Assembly: GCA_029721435.1 (NCBI GenBank)
Contig: CM056577.1
Location: 118,852,219 to 118,916,218, forward strand
Source: Gymnothorax reevesii
Lineage: Eukaryota > Chordata > Actinopteri > Anguilliformes > Muraenidae
Direction: 5' to 3'
DNA length: 64,000 bases
Shown here: positions 11,601 to 20,420 of the stretch, in pieces
Position numbering within the stretch: position 1 is the first letter of the stretch
Layout of the letters: every line of letters starts with the position of its first letter
Notes under the pieces: model-generated
Told to the model about the DNA's origin: nothing
What the model saw: the letters and a program-made list of their open reading frames with translations, nothing else
The model's database searches: none
Program-made: the position numbers and the translations under genes

Positions 11601-14600
11601 TATGGCCATATTATCCGATTATCTTAGGGAAAAAGACAACTTTACTAACCTTCAGCATCTTGAATACCCTGAGATAGCCAGTATGAGGTACGAGTGGCCC
11701 CTTGCACACATTAAATGAATTCCCACACCTGAAATACATGAACAAACACACCAGGAAATGAACACAGACATAGAAATGTGACACAAAGCAGGCGAGAGGC
11801 ATAAAAGCAAACAGGTCATCAATTATACCCACAAATATTAAGACCTGATCAAAGTAAATATAGTCCATCCATTACAGCTGAACTGGCTTCCATCCCTTGA
11901 GCCATTTTTCAGTCCAAAACCAATTTTAAAATGCGCAGAATATGCAGCCTGAGAGAAAAGGGCTATTTTATACTTCCGCTAAGACAGTGGTACATTTCCC
12001 TACAGATTATTTGACATCTATGTTAGCAACTTGCATAGAAACCATATAAGCCGCAAATATAGTTTGCAACTAAGCTTTTGGGAAGCATACCCCAGCATAG
12101 TTCAATCTGCTTGTGCTGGTCAATGGCTTGCGTTTGAGCAGAGTTCACTAGTAGGCCAAGCATTTATACAAGTGCCACGCTGCACAGGTTGCAGATGCCA
12201 CATCATCAGCTGGTGATTAAACCACTCAATTATTCTTCTAAAATGCGTCGTAGGAGTTAAGGTTCTCTCGTCAAATGACTAGAGAATCAATAATGAAAGT
12301 CTTTGCAGAGTATGTGATCATAGTTTGCCAACCGCACACTATTCAATTTTCGAGGAACTAAACATCAACGCTGATGTGGCCTGCAACCCTAGTACGTGCC
12401 ACATTCCATACGGAAACCTATTCTTATGCAAAGTATGCAGACGTATGAAACAGCTAAAACTGACATCATAAATTTTGCCGAAGTCACTGTGTGACAACGC
12501 GCTCTTCACCGTTTGCCAATAGCCTTGCGTTTATTCTGTTGTACAATACAGCTGCCTGCACTTCAATAATTTACAAACAAAAAATGTCACCAGAAGATGT
12601 TGATCCACACCAGATTAACCCTTTCAGCTGTAAGACCAAAGATGCGACATAAGAATGTTCTTAATTGAATGTTCATGTGCTGATGTCCCAAATTCCATTG
12701 GTATCCGCAATTCAATGAGTTCAAGAACACCAACTTCGGACTTTGTAATACCATTCTAAAAAAACAAAAATCATTTGAAGGAGTAAATGTAGTGCAAATG
12801 GAGTATAAGCATACTAATGACAGGAAGTGAGACAGGAAGTATCACACCTGAAGACTGTGGCAGTGGGTCCAGTCATCTCCTCCTCAATCAGCTGAAGCCT
12901 TAGAGGGTTGTCCTGTGCAAGTTCACAGTTAGAGCATTTTTTTCCCCATCCAGGAGGACAATGTCACAGATATATTCTGCATCTGCTGATTGCAGCGTTT
13001 CACTGAAGCCAACTTATTCTTATGTTTGGCAAATATTTTAGCCCATGGGCCATGTTTTTCTGGCCACAGCATTATATCATATAGAAAATGAAAGATCCCG
13101 TGCAACATTCTAAATAAAAACCCCGTAAAACCCAATTTCCAAAAAAAGTAGGGACACCGTATAAAATGGAAAGAAAAATAGAGTATATTACACTCAACAA
13201 AAATATAAACGCAACACTTTTGTTTTTGCTCCCATTTGTCATGAGATGGACTCAAAGATCTAAAATTCATTCCAGATACACAATATTACCATTTCTCTCA
13301 AACATTGTTCACAAATCTGTCTAAATGTGTGATAGTGAGCACTTTTGCTTTGCTGAGACAATCCATCCCACCTCACAGGTGTGCCACATCAAGATGCTCA
13401 TCAGACACCATGATTAGTGCACAGGTGTACCTTAGACTGTCCACAATAAAAAGCCACTCTGAAATGTGCAGTTTTGTCTAACAGCAAAATGCCACAGATG
13501 GCGCAAGCATTGAGGGAGCGTGCAATTGGCATGCTGACAGCAGGAATGTCAACCAGATCTGTTGCTCGGGCATTGAATGTTCATTTCTCCAGCATAAGCC
13601 GTCTCCAAAGGCGTTTCAGAGAATATGGCAGTACATCCAACCGGCCTCACAACCGCAGAGCATGTGTAACCACACCAGCCCAGGACCTCCACATCCAGCA
13701 GGTTCACCTCCAAGATCGTCTGAGACCAGCTACTCAGACAGCTGCTGAAACAATTGGTTTGCATAACCAAAGAATTTCTGCACGAACTGTCAGAGACAGT
13801 CTCAGGGAAGCTCAACTGCATGCTCGTCGTCCTCATCGGGGTCTTTAACCTGACTCCAGATCGTCGCCGTAACAGACTTGAGTGGGCAAATGCTCACATT
13901 TGATGGCGTCTGGCACGTTGGAGAGGTGTTCTCTTCACGGATGAATCTCGGTTTACATTGTTCAGGGCAGATGGCAGACAGCGTGTGTGGCGTCGTGTGG
14001 GTGAGCGCTTTGCTGATGTCAATGTTGTGGATCGAGTGGCCCATGGTGGTGGTGGGGATATGGTATGGGCAGGCATCTGTTATGGACGAAGAACACAGGT
14101 GCATTTTATAGATGGCATTTTGAATGCACAGAGATACCGTGATGAGATCCTGAGGCCCATTGTTGTGCCATACATCCATGAACATCACCTCATGTTTCAG
14201 CAAGATAATGCACGGCCCCATGTTGTAAGGATCTGCACACAATTCTTGGAAGCTGAAAATGTCCCAGCATACTCACCGGACATGTCACCCATTGAGCATG
14301 TTTGGGATGTGCTTGACCGGCGTATACGACAGCGCGTACCAGTTCCCACTAATATCCAGCAACTTCGCACAGCCATTGAAGAGGAGTGGACCAACATTCC
14401 ACAGGCCACAATTGACAATCTGATAAACTCTATGCGAAGAAGATGTGTTGCACTGCATGAGGCAAATGGTGGTCACACCAGATACTGACTGGTTCTGAGT
14501 CCCCAGACCCCCAATAAAGCAGAAACTGCACATTTCAGGGTGGCCTTTTATTGTGGACAGTCTAAGGTACACCTGTGCACTAATCATGTTGTCTGATGAG

Positions 14601-17600
14601 CATCTTGATGTGGGACACCTGTGAGGTGGGATGGATTGTCTCAGCAAAGCAAAAGTGCTCACTATCACACATTTAGACAGATTTGTGAACAATGTATGAG
14701 AGAAATGGTAATATTGTGTATCTGGAATGAATTTTAGACCATCTCATGACAAATGGGAGCAAAAACAAAAGTGTTGCGTTTATATTTTTGTTGAGTGTAA
14801 TTCCCAAATCTCTTAAAACCTCAGATTAAAAGTTAAGGACCCATCAAATGCTGAAACAGAGAAATTTAATTGTTTTTTGAAACATAAGCACATTTTGAAT
14901 TTATTGCCAGCCAACAAAAGTTTCAAAAAGTTTGGGACAGGGGCACCAAAAGACTCAAACTTGTATGATGCTAAAAAAAAAAATTCACCTGGTGGAACAT
15001 CTCACAGCTAATTAGATTAATTGGCAACAGGTCAGTAACATGACTGAGCAAAAAGTCATTCAGAAGTAATGATGGGGAAGCTTTCACCAACCTGCAAAAC
15101 ACTGCATGGGTCAAATAGTTCAACAATTTAATAATAAGGTTCCTCAACGTCAAAGTGAAAAAAATTTGGGGATTTCATTCCCAATGGTATATAATCATTA
15201 AAACATTCAGAGAATCCAAGGAAATGTCAGCACACAAGGGACAAGACCATAAACAATATTGAATGCCAGTGATCTTCAGGCATGCATGATGAAATCACTG
15301 CATGGGCTCAGGAACACTTCTGTAAACCACTGTCAGTGAACGCAGTTTGTCGCTTCATCCACAAAAGCAAGTTAAAGCATGGCCATGTAAAAATGAAACC
15401 ACATATAAACAAAACGTGCCCGGCTTTAAGATGAACGGAGAAAGAAGAGAAAACTGTTCTGTGGTTTGTCCAAACAAAATTTTTTTTTTGGAAATCATAT
15501 ACGCTACGTCCACCTGGCAAAGGAGGAGAGGGATCATTTGGCTTGTTATCAGCACGCAGTTCAAAAGCACGCATCCATGAGAGTATGGGGGCGTCTTAGT
15601 GCATACGGCAGGGGTAACTTGCACTTCGGTGAAGACACCATTAATGCTGAACAATGCATTTAGGTTTTGGAGTAACATATACTGCCATCCAGATGTCTTT
15701 CTCAGGGAGGGCCTTGCTTATTTCAGGAATAGTTTGCTGAACATGACATTCCTCAATATTAGGTTATGGCTCCATGGTAAGAGAGTCTGGGTGACAAACT
15801 GGCCTGCATGCAGTCCAGACCTGTCACCCCCTGAAAATATTTGGCACATTATGAAACTCAAAAGAAGGCTGCAACATGTTGAGCTGCTGAAAGCCTACAT
15901 CAAGCAAGGATGAGAAAACCTTTTGCCATCAAAACTACAGCTGTTGGTCTCCAATTCACAAATGCTTAAAGAGTGTAGTTGAAAGAAGAGGTTATGCCAC
16001 ACAGTGGTAAACATGCCCCTGTTCCAACTTGTTTTGAAATGTGTTGCTACCATCAAATAAAAAAAGATCAGCAGAGTTGAGGAGGTTGTCACAGACCCTC
16101 CTTTCTAGAGGTTGAACAGCACTTCAGCCGATCACTAATGCCACTTTTCCATTACAGTTTTAGCACCACTCAGCTCTAGTCGACTTGACTCTTCTGTTTA
16201 CAACTGAGTATCACCTCGATGTGGGTGGGGTCATCATAGCAAGCATCACTCCCTAGGCCAATCAGTGGCCTGGAGTCTATTGACGTCCCATTTTCGGCTC
16301 GACTCCACTCGCTTGGAACCCCGGCCGAGTGGGAACTAAAAATGTACCTGGTACCAAAGTACCATCACCTAATGGAAAACCCTAAAAACCGAGTGGAGTA
16401 GAGCCAAGTAGGTGCACGGGGAAAAGCCCTATAATAAATGCACTTGCATTCATCTATGCAGTTCTGCCTGTTCTTTCACTCTCGCACCTTGAACAGCTCC
16501 CTCAGCTCCTGCAGACTGAGCTCCAGGCTGGAGAAAGGCAGCTTCAGGGAGGTCAACGTCCGGCACTTCTGCTCCACCTCACCGAGAGAGAGAGAGCTGA
16601 GAATGAGAGAGGGAGCGTGAAAGAGAGTGAGGAGAGGACAGAGGGGGAGCGGAGAGAGAAAGGGAGGAGATGTAGGGAAGGAGGGAGGAGGAAGAGAGGA
16701 AAAGAGGGGGGAATGTAGGAAGAGAATGGCTAATTTGTTTTTTTTTGAAGGATTGTTTTGAATTTTGATTTACCAGAGAACAATGGGGAGGTAAAGCAGA
16801 ACTGCATTTAAGTAACTTTTACCAGCATAATGTTACACACTACGGTAACCATAGACAGACAGAGCATGAGCCTCATACCAAAAGGCACTTCAGCATAAAA
16901 TGGATTAACGTCATTGTAGCATTTGGAAGAGAGAGATGACAGTCAAGCAACTTCAACATTTTTTTGTAAATAAAAAATGACTCGTATTGCTTTTTTTTTT
17001 TTTCAAATCAAGAGAAACTCCATATGAATTATTTGTAAATGACATTAAGCCTTTAAATTTTATGATTACGAAACAATCCCTGGCCTCACGCGATCAGACT
17101 GCCACTCTTTCTGGTTCTAGCAAAATTTGCCATGATAGCATTTAGCAGCATACAGGAACAGGCATTCAGCAGGTTTCCCATTTCACACGTCCATTAACCA
17201 GCACAAAAGCAATAAAAGCAACATTATTGGTACAGTGTTAACTACAGCAAGGGCATTAGACTGACACAGGCACTGACCTGTTCTGCAGTCTGTAGTCGCA
17301 GAAGAGTCCAAATTCAGAACTGCTCCCCCGACACACTGTGGCCCCAAAATCCGTCTCCATCACCCCTCCCAAGACACAGGCCCCTGATCGCCACACCGCC
17401 TGAAAGGGAGGAGGAACAAGACTCCACACTATGTCTAATCCGAAAGCCTGTTCACCGATTCTGTAGGTTTGGGTCAGTTAGCCACAGAACAAATATTATA
17501 AGCATGTGTTCCAATTCAGGCCCATCTACACCAAGAAACTAAGCTGTAAAGATGAACTATAACAAGGAAACGAGCATCCACATCAAGGACTGATAACAGG

Positions 17601-20008
17601 CAAAAAGTCTCTCAGCAGTGTCATCGGTCATTTTGAATGTGCTGCACAGAAGATTGGCTGCCAGTGTTTCCACTGATCATACAGCTGTATGCTCTCCAAG
17701 TGATCCATACAACAGATTTTGTCACCGTCACCAGATTTATTGCTGTGGCGTGGACTTCGCCATTCATGTCATTAGAACCACTTTTAAAATCAGTATGTTA
17801 AAAGTTCTCTCAAATCATTCTCGGCATGGATGGGCCTCTACAAGGACAGAAAATATTTGCAACTGTCCAACTGCTAGCCAGCACGCAATCGAAATAAGTT
17901 CTCAACTTCAACGAGCTATTAAAAGTGATAGTTCTGCTCTTCCTTTTCACCAGCTAAAACAGTCAGTTGACCTCACCATTCACAAGAACCAAGACTCCGA
18001 GCCACAAGTGGTGCAGTCTAATGAGAAATTGTGCAATGCTTCCATTTGACAGGAAGTCAATGCATGCAACAATCAGACTCAGAACTAAGAATAAATTAAC
18101 TGCCTAAACATAAGCTAAAAGATATTGTAGTCATTATAGAAAAGTGTACTACAAACCAAGTTTAGTGAGTCAGTGAGGTACACTGAGCCAAAATCCAGGA
18201 TTTTCAATATTAAGGAGGCTTAAACCTGCTATGGTAACTGATCATTTCAATAGCAAGTTTAGGGTTTGTCCCGCCAGTTCACACAAAGAAAACCTAACTA
18301 ATAATAAACCTGTTTTGCGACACACTCCTCAGCTACTGCCATCTCTCAGGCCATAGATATCAGTGAGATAGACAGTGGTCCCATACCTGTCTGCCCTCGG
18401 CGCTGTCGAACCCCAGCAGGTGCAGGTGACAGTCTGTCTGTAGGGGGCGCCCCAGCTCCCACAGTTCCCCATTCACCGTACTCACAACTGCGCCTTTAAC
18501 CCTACCAATGCATAGTTTGGAGAGAGAGCGCAGTCATTGCACAGAAGTCCTTCAGCCCTATAGTTTCAAACAAAAACTGCCCTTACAAAGTCAGACACAC
18601 TTTACCCTTTTGGGTCTGAACTCCAGAACATTCGAATTTGAAATAAAACAAATGCACAAATGTGCCTTCACAATGACTTCATTGTCCATCTTATTTGATC
18701 TGAGAATAGTTACATACATTTTGAGTCATTTTGGAGGAGTAACGGTGAAACGATACGCAAAATTTGAACAGTCATTCAAAATTGTTTTCCTGTAAATGCA
18801 TTTAATGACTGATGGAAAACTAACCTATAGGCATCAAGAGAAGCTGGGTATCTTCCATTTTAAAACAACAGAAATTATGACAGTGTGCCAAAACTTTTGA
18901 TCGACAGTGAGTACAAAGCAGCCAAACAGGCCTGCAGGAGCCACAAAGCATTGAGATGTCCCACTCATAAAAATCAGAGTTTGTGACCGCCGTAGTGCCT
19001 GTGTGCGCGCGTTTGTGTGCGCGTGAGCATTTGCAGCTGGCAGCATTACCGTGATTTTTGAGCAATTAGTAGCGGCGTGGTCACACCCGCAGTCGCCTTC
19101 ACGGTCCTGCCATCCGGTAGGTGGACACGCAACTCCCGTTCTTCTGTGCTTTGTCCTTGAGCTCCTCGCTTCTCCCAAAGAGACTCAAATACCTGCAGGC
19201 GCTCTGACAGACTTGGAGACAACTGCTGCAAGTGGACGGACAGAACAAAACAGTAGGGGAGGTACACAAAATGAAGATTCGGGAAAACATCAGGAGGAAA
19301 GAGAAAAGAGAGAGAAAAAGGAAAGAATACAACTAGGTCAGGGCGATGACAGTAAACTACTCATCATGATTACAGTATTTAACAATAAGTCACTAAAAGT
19401 CATGCAGGATTACTTGGAATAAATAAATCAATAAAAATAAATAAATAAAAATTCCGCAGGCATAATGTTCATTTAAGCACAGTGGGGGTGACAGGCTGTA
19501 TCCAGAAAGGGCTTGATCAATTCCCACGTGGGGACCGCAACATGATCTGAGTTTCAGAAAAATAAATAAATACATACGCACAGACGATAAACAATTAATA
19601 TACGCGAAAATATTGCTCACCCACGTGGACACAAATTACAATAGAATCACAATACCTAATCTTTGGAAGCAGAGGGGGAAAGACCAAAAGGATTCAGTTT
19701 GCTTCGTATGGCAGCTGCTGTCAACATTACAGTAATGTCAGCTAGCTCAGGAAATTACAAATCTGACATGCCGGCTGTTGAGACAATTCGGGAATTATAA
19801 AACGATTTCAGTCAACTTGTTCCGATCAAGGGACTCAGTGACAAGCATTTGCCACCGATGCCGACTTAGTGAACATAATTCCCATTTTCAATTAAGTAAG
19901 CAAACGTAGACACACACACACCTTACAGTAGCGTCTGCATGAAAACAACGATGGACCAAATCGAGCCCGTCCGACAGGTAACACTTTTAGCGCGGTCACG
20001 ATGATCAT
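2595..20008 (-). CDS. tars2: Mitochondrial threonyl-tRNA synthetase, 14 coding exons, 3' end off window
   Basis: This class II aminoacyl-tRNA synthetase charges mitochondrial tRNA-Thr with threonine in the matrix. I joined 14 minus-strand exons by splice sites and phase; together they give 1,649 nt, about 550 residues, against about 718 for the human protein. In order they encode an arginine-rich presequence, a TGS domain, the N2 editing domain, and a catalytic core with motif 1 ([13 protein letters not shown]), the zinc cysteine of MNCPAH, and motif 2 with the zinc histidine of DDAHIFC. The anticodon-binding domain is not found and should lie left of position 1. Every junction is phase-compatible with GT-AG sites. 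The cytosolic paralogue is less likely because of the presequence and the closer match to the mitochondrial protein ([16 protein letters not shown]). Editing-site residues look degenerate, as described under findings. The neighbour upstream is rprd2, matching human synteny. Confidence 0.95.
2841..2921 (-). CDS. tars2: tars2 coding exon 13
   Basis: Encodes [20 protein letters not shown] and GAFYGPK, 27 codons. GDGAFYGPK is highly conserved near the active site. The donor is CCCAAG|GTAAGC. The acceptor GTGAG|CAGCAG is not a classic one, and its exact position could shift by one codon. Confidence 0.9.
3006..3687 (-). mobile_element. Internally deleted Tc1-like transposon
   Basis: Inverted ends ACTGCTCAAAAA-(A/T)-ATTAA-(G/A)-GGAACACT lie at 3006 and 3687. 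Inside, on the minus strand, is the N-terminal transposase part: [20 protein letters not shown] and [16 protein letters not shown], a helix-turn-helix. The catalytic region is missing. It lies in the tars2 intron between exons 12 and 13. Confidence 0.8.
3688..4642. other. tars2 intron 12 remainder
   Basis: I see no gene or clear repeat terminus here. A weak palindromic pattern around GATCTAGAC at 4237 and 4304 is the only notable feature. Confidence 0.5.
4643..4780 (-). CDS. tars2: tars2 coding exon 12
   Basis: Encodes 46 codons: [36 protein letters not shown] and LWDSAEQ, matching the helix and strand after motif 2. The acceptor CACACAG|CTGGAG follows a CT-rich tract. The donor is GAGCAG|GTGGGG. 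Confidence 0.95.
4963..5125 (-). CDS. tars2: tars2 coding exon 11 (motif 2)
   Basis: Encodes [20 protein letters not shown] and [19 protein letters not shown]. It holds class II motif 2 and the zinc His of DDAHIF. The acceptor is CCTCAG|TGTCAT and the donor GAACAG|GTATTT. Confidence 0.97.
5700..6480 (+). pseudogene. Tc1-like transposase relic
   Basis: Broken plus-strand frames give [19 protein letters not shown], a degenerate second catalytic block near 6220, SSPDLNPF near 6305 and [18 protein letters not shown] near 6390. These match the C-terminal half of the same Tc1 family as at 1-1330. The 5' half (5400-5950) is too worn to place exactly. Confidence 0.7.
7010..7176 (-). CDS. tars2: tars2 coding exon 10 (motif 1 and zinc cysteine)
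   Basis: Encodes [19 protein letters not shown], then [16 protein letters not shown] and [11 protein letters not shown]. This covers class II motif 1 at the dimer interface and the zinc-binding Cys. The acceptor TTTTTAG|AGTGAA follows an A run on the plus strand, and the donor CACTG|GTACAG splits a Cys codon. Confidence 0.96.
7830..10382. repeat. 34-bp minisatellite, about 75 copies
   Basis: The unit in plus orientation is CCTTGATGAAGGTGAATATG followed by CTGTAGATGTAGTG. Common variants are GATGAAGTG for GATGTAGTG and GAATTTG for GAATATG. Two units share a 5-base deletion (TGCCTTGAAGGTG near 8450 and 9400). The array fills most of tars2 intron 9 and touches the exon 9 donor at 10382. Because 34 is not a multiple of three and the unit lacks stops in all minus frames, it produces long false reading frames. 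Confidence 0.97.
10383..10481 (-). CDS. tars2: tars2 coding exon 9 (start of catalytic domain)
   Basis: Encodes [20 protein letters not shown] and [13 protein letters not shown], 33 codons, phase 0 at both ends. The donor ATCAAG|GTACTACA is weak (bases +4 and +5 are C and T) and is followed directly by a 34-bp tandem array whose units resemble this junction. Confidence 0.95.
10886..11032 (-). CDS. tars2: tars2 coding exon 8
   Basis: Encodes 49 residues: [14 protein letters not shown], then [20 protein letters not shown] and [10 protein letters not shown]. The last motif is the family-typical linker into the catalytic domain. I chose the acceptor TTGTCAG|TTCTC ten bases upstream of another AG because only it is phase 0 with exon 7. 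The donor is GGGAAG|GTAAGA. Confidence 0.93.
11033..11649. other. tars2 intron 7
   Basis: No gene. Two short inverted segments with GTAGCTAGC motifs lie at about 11125-11215. Nothing else stands out. Confidence 0.5.
11650..11728 (-). CDS. tars2: tars2 coding exon 7 (editing domain, second half)
   Basis: A 79-nt exon encoding [17 protein letters not shown] and LRVFKMLK. The family pattern here is CGxLVDLCxGPHxxHT. The cysteine is kept, but Asp two before it is Asn and the His of GPH is Leu. The acceptor is TTTCAG|GTGTGG and the donor CTGAAG|GTTAGT. Confidence 0.9.
11729..12847. other. tars2 intron 6
   Basis: No exon, RNA gene or clear transposon end was recognised. Confidence 0.5.
12848..12912 (-). 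CDS. tars2: tars2 coding exon 6
   Basis: A 65-nt exon encoding [20 protein letters not shown] plus Phe and a split Arg codon. It is strongly like the human segment [20 protein letters not shown]. The acceptor is GCACAG|GACAAC and the donor TTCAG|GTGTGA. Confidence 0.93.
13191..14797 (+). mobile_element. Tc1-like transposon, nearly complete, TA duplication
   Basis: Inverted ends CACTCAACAAAAATATAAAC begin at 13191 and end at 14797, flanked by TA. Terminal inverted repeats are long, about 260 bp (to about 13456 and from about 14530), and few-percent divergent by eye. The element encodes one transposase gene, now broken. Its low wear compared with the host element shows it is younger. Confidence 0.92.
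13489..14488 (+). pseudogene. Tc1-like DD(34)E transposase, inactivated
   Basis: From ATG 13489 ([16 protein letters not shown]) the frame holds a paired helix-turn-helix DNA-binding region and RRPHRGL, then shifts by one base near 13843. The second frame has [16 protein letters not shown], a TGA at about 13902 that looks like a decayed [12 protein letters not shown] (first Asp), FQQDNARPH (second Asp) and SPIEHVWD (Glu), ending TRY-stop at 14488. Between second Asp and Glu there are 29 residues where the family has 34; five residues are missing before AYSPDMSP. So the copy has a frameshift, a stop and a catalytic-spacing deletion. Confidence 0.92.
16141..16430. repeat. MITE with TTTTCCATTA ends
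   Basis: CCACTTTTCCATTAC at 16141 is inverted as CTAATGGAAAACC near 16369, and GGCTCGACTCCACTC near 16293 is inverted as GAGTGGAGTAGAGCC near 16390. No coding content. Exact ends and superfamily are uncertain. Confidence 0.5.
16488..16596 (-). CDS. tars2: tars2 coding exon 5
   Basis: Encodes [17 protein letters not shown] and the helix [15 protein letters not shown] within the editing domain. The acceptor TCTCAG|CTCTCT at 16597 is fixed by the need for one base to complete the split codon from exon 4. An AG 19 bases further in would break phase. On the transcript the acceptor follows a pyrimidine tract of more than 100 bases. Confidence 0.9.
16578..16735. repeat. Purine-rich GA/GGA tract
   Basis: Simple purine-rich sequence of about 150 bases. 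On the transcribed strand it is a very long pyrimidine tract directly before the tars2 exon 5 acceptor. Confidence 0.8.
17278..17399 (-). CDS. tars2: tars2 coding exon 4 (editing domain, first half)
   Basis: Encodes [19 protein letters not shown] and [15 protein letters not shown], matching the part of threonyl-tRNA synthetase that normally begins the N2 editing site with His-x3-His. Here those two positions are Arg and Cys. The acceptor is TTTCAG|GCGG and the donor AACAG|GTCAGT; the split Ser codon is completed by exon 5. Confidence 0.92.
17400..18386. other. tars2 intron 3
   Basis: No recognised exon or repeat end. The open frame 17618-18049 (+) has no domain or family signature. Confidence 0.5.
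18387..18501 (-). CDS. tars2: tars2 coding exon 3 (end of TGS domain)
   Basis: Encodes [16 protein letters not shown] and [13 protein letters not shown], the second half of the TGS domain. Three nearby AGs could serve as acceptor. I chose GGTAG|GGTTAAAG because only it completes the split Arg codon from exon 2 and keeps the frame. The donor is ACAG|GTATGG. Confidence 0.9.
19050..19225 (-). CDS. tars2: tars2 coding exon 2 (start of TGS domain)
   Basis: Encodes 58 residues plus two bases of a split Arg codon. It contains [15 protein letters not shown], then [16 protein letters not shown], the first strands of the TGS domain. The acceptor is TTGCAG|CAG and the donor CACG|GTAATG. It joins exon 3 in frame. 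Confidence 0.9.
19922..20008 (-). CDS. tars2: tars2 coding exon 1 (mitochondrial presequence)
   Basis: Encodes 29 residues starting [16 protein letters not shown], with six Arg/Lys and no acidic residue, which is typical of a mitochondrial targeting peptide. It ends at TAAG|GTGTGT in phase 0 and joins exon 2 in frame. The next exons match the mature protein, so this ATG at 20008-20006 is the best start. It is the least conserved exon and was placed by phase and character. Confidence 0.75.
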
Positions 20009-20420
20009 GATTAATAAAAGAAAAAAACCCACACACCCAATCGCAAATGTGACAGACTAGCAGACTTGCTAGCCGCATGAACTTGATCTTACACACACAG
20101 CCCTCCTGTACAGCGCCATAACACCGGAAGCACTACAATAACACAGGTTGGATTTGGTTGGCCGAAAGATTTTACGTAAGAGCGAATCAAGGCATCAGAG
20201 GAGCTCAGCAAGCCGCACATTGATAGGCCACACGACACAACTTAAACAAAATTATCCAATCGAGGCCTGAGACTATCAGGACGGAAGGGAGACTCGTCCA
20301 GTAAGGAACACCGAAGCAATAAACGCTACGAAATGTACCGTAACATCGCTCAGAGCGCTAACCTCGAAGATGAGTACCACATGGCAGAACATTTTCAGGG
20401 GGTTTGCTCCAATTATGAAA
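20009..20420 (-). promoter_or_regulatory. tars2 5' flank, probable promoter region
   Basis: Sequence directly upstream of the tars2 start codon. It has several CpG and CCAAT-like sites (CCAATCG near 20036, CCAATCGAGG near 20255) and no TATA box at a sensible place. No exon of another gene is seen, so a shared divergent promoter is not supported. The boundaries are a guess. Confidence 0.35.

Larger units (their letters stand above)
13120..16090 (+). mobile_element. Old Tc1-like element split by a younger Tc1
   Basis: Left end ACCCCGTAAAACCC near 13121, interrupted at TA 13189-13190, resumes at 14800 and ends near 16085 (AAATGTGTTGCTACCATCAA). The plus-strand remains give [58 protein letters not shown] and other pieces of a Tc1-like transposase with stops and shifts. 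Same family as the relic at 1-1330. Confidence 0.75.

Noticed and set aside
16578..16735. GA-rich tract as a possible gene-control element
   Set aside because: Best explained as simple repeat acting as, or next to, the pyrimidine tract of the exon 5 acceptor; no other evidence.
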